A stretch of DNA of 7,764 bases from the NCBI GenBank assembly GCA_021819985.1, contig JAKAEG010000156.1, positions 1 through 7,764 of the forward strand, given 5' to 3'. Below the pieces are notes generated by a model that saw only the letters and a program-made list of their open reading frames with translations, did no database searches and was not told the origin of the DNA. Source of the DNA: Nitrospirota bacterium (GTDB lineage: Bacteria > Nitrospirota > Thermodesulfovibrionia > Thermodesulfovibrionales > JdFR-88). Both the position numbers and the translations under genes were made by a program. Positions 7,649 through 7,764 of the stretch are shown here, piece after piece. Every line of letters starts with the position of its first letter. Within the stretch, counting starts at the first letter, position 1.

Positions 7649-7678
7649 TGGACGGCAGGAAACTTTTTTTGTTAATAT
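7649..7678 (+). promoter_or_regulatory. weak promoter candidate for tRNA-Arg
   Basis: TGGACG (7649-7654, 4/6) and TAATAT (7673-7678, 4/6) are separated by 18 bp and end 8 bp before the mature tRNA 5' end. An overlapping TATAAC (7676-7681) is an alternative -10. The tRNA must have a promoter in this interval or further upstream, but the match is only moderate. Confidence 0.3.
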
Positions 7679-7686
7679 AACCATCA

Positions 7687-7763
7687 GCCCCCTTAGCTCA
7701 GTAGGATAGAGCACAGGTTTCCTAAACCTGGTGTCGCAAGTTCGATTCTTGCAGGGGGCACCA
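7687..7763 (+). tRNA. tRNA-Arg(CCU), reads AGG
   Basis: The sequence folds into a complete cloverleaf. The acceptor stem is GCCCCCT/AGGGGGC (7687-7693 with 7753-7759), the D stem GCTC/GAGC and the anticodon stem CAGGT/ACCTG. The T arm is GCAAG-TTCGATT-CTTGC. The anticodon is CCT (7721-7723) after T33, so it reads AGG codons. Arginine identity is supported by A20 in the D loop (after GG at 7704-7705) and by C35. The discriminator is A7760 and the 3' CCA (7761-7763) is encoded in the gene. It diverges from nuoA, and its 3' end is one base from the window edge, so anything downstream is out of view. Confidence 0.97.
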
Positions 7764-7764
7764 G

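Noticed and set aside
7639..7670. Hairpin GCCGGTC/GACGGC followed by seven T on the plus strand, like a terminator
   Set aside because: The stem is only 6 bp with a bulge, the T run starts 7 nt after it, and no plus-strand gene ends here. It lies between divergent genes and overlaps the likely tRNA promoter.

Overview
The window is almost entirely one operon on the minus strand. It encodes the start of a 14-subunit-type respiratory complex I (NADH:quinone oxidoreductase) in the order nuoA-B-C-D-E-F-G-H, and a tRNA-Arg(CCU) gene on the plus strand lies at the right edge. nuoA to nuoG are complete. nuoH runs off the left edge after 134 residues, so the remaining membrane subunits presumably lie beyond position 1. 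The host is a bacterium of moderately high GC content. It has separate nuoC and nuoD genes, a full NADH-input module (nuoEFG) inside the operon, frequent ATA isoleucine codons, and a large NuoG resembling a formate dehydrogenase alpha subunit. This is compatible with lineages such as Nitrospirota or Desulfobacterota, but the sequence alone does not fix the phylum.

Layout from right to left, in the direction of transcription. The tRNA (7687-7763) and nuoA diverge across a 135-bp intergenic region. That region carries a good sigma70-type promoter for nuo and an imperfect inverted repeat overlapping its -35 box. nuoA, nuoB and nuoC overlap one another, a 51-bp AT-rich spacer precedes nuoD, nuoD and nuoE overlap by ATGA, nuoE/F/G are separated by only 7 and 9 bp, and a 56-bp AT-rich spacer precedes nuoH. 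No gene-free stretch exceeds 300 bp.

How the genes work together. NuoE (N1a), NuoF (FMN, N3) and NuoG (N1b, N4, N5, N7 and apparently one further [4Fe-4S] cluster) take electrons from NADH. NuoB (N2) with NuoC and NuoD passes them to quinone. NuoH and NuoA form the membrane heel next to the quinone channel. All cluster and quinone-site residues I could check are present.

The region is mainly conserved housekeeping metabolism. Points worth a second look are: NuoG with a complete double-[4Fe-4S] ferredoxin motif and a catalytically dead formate-dehydrogenase-like domain; a nuo promoter so close to the nuoA ATG that the mRNA may be nearly leaderless; the inverted repeat on that promoter; and short ORFs that bridge the two longer spacers, especially a 17-codon one whose stop overlaps the nuoH start as ATGA. 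I see no mobile element, CRISPR array or defence system.
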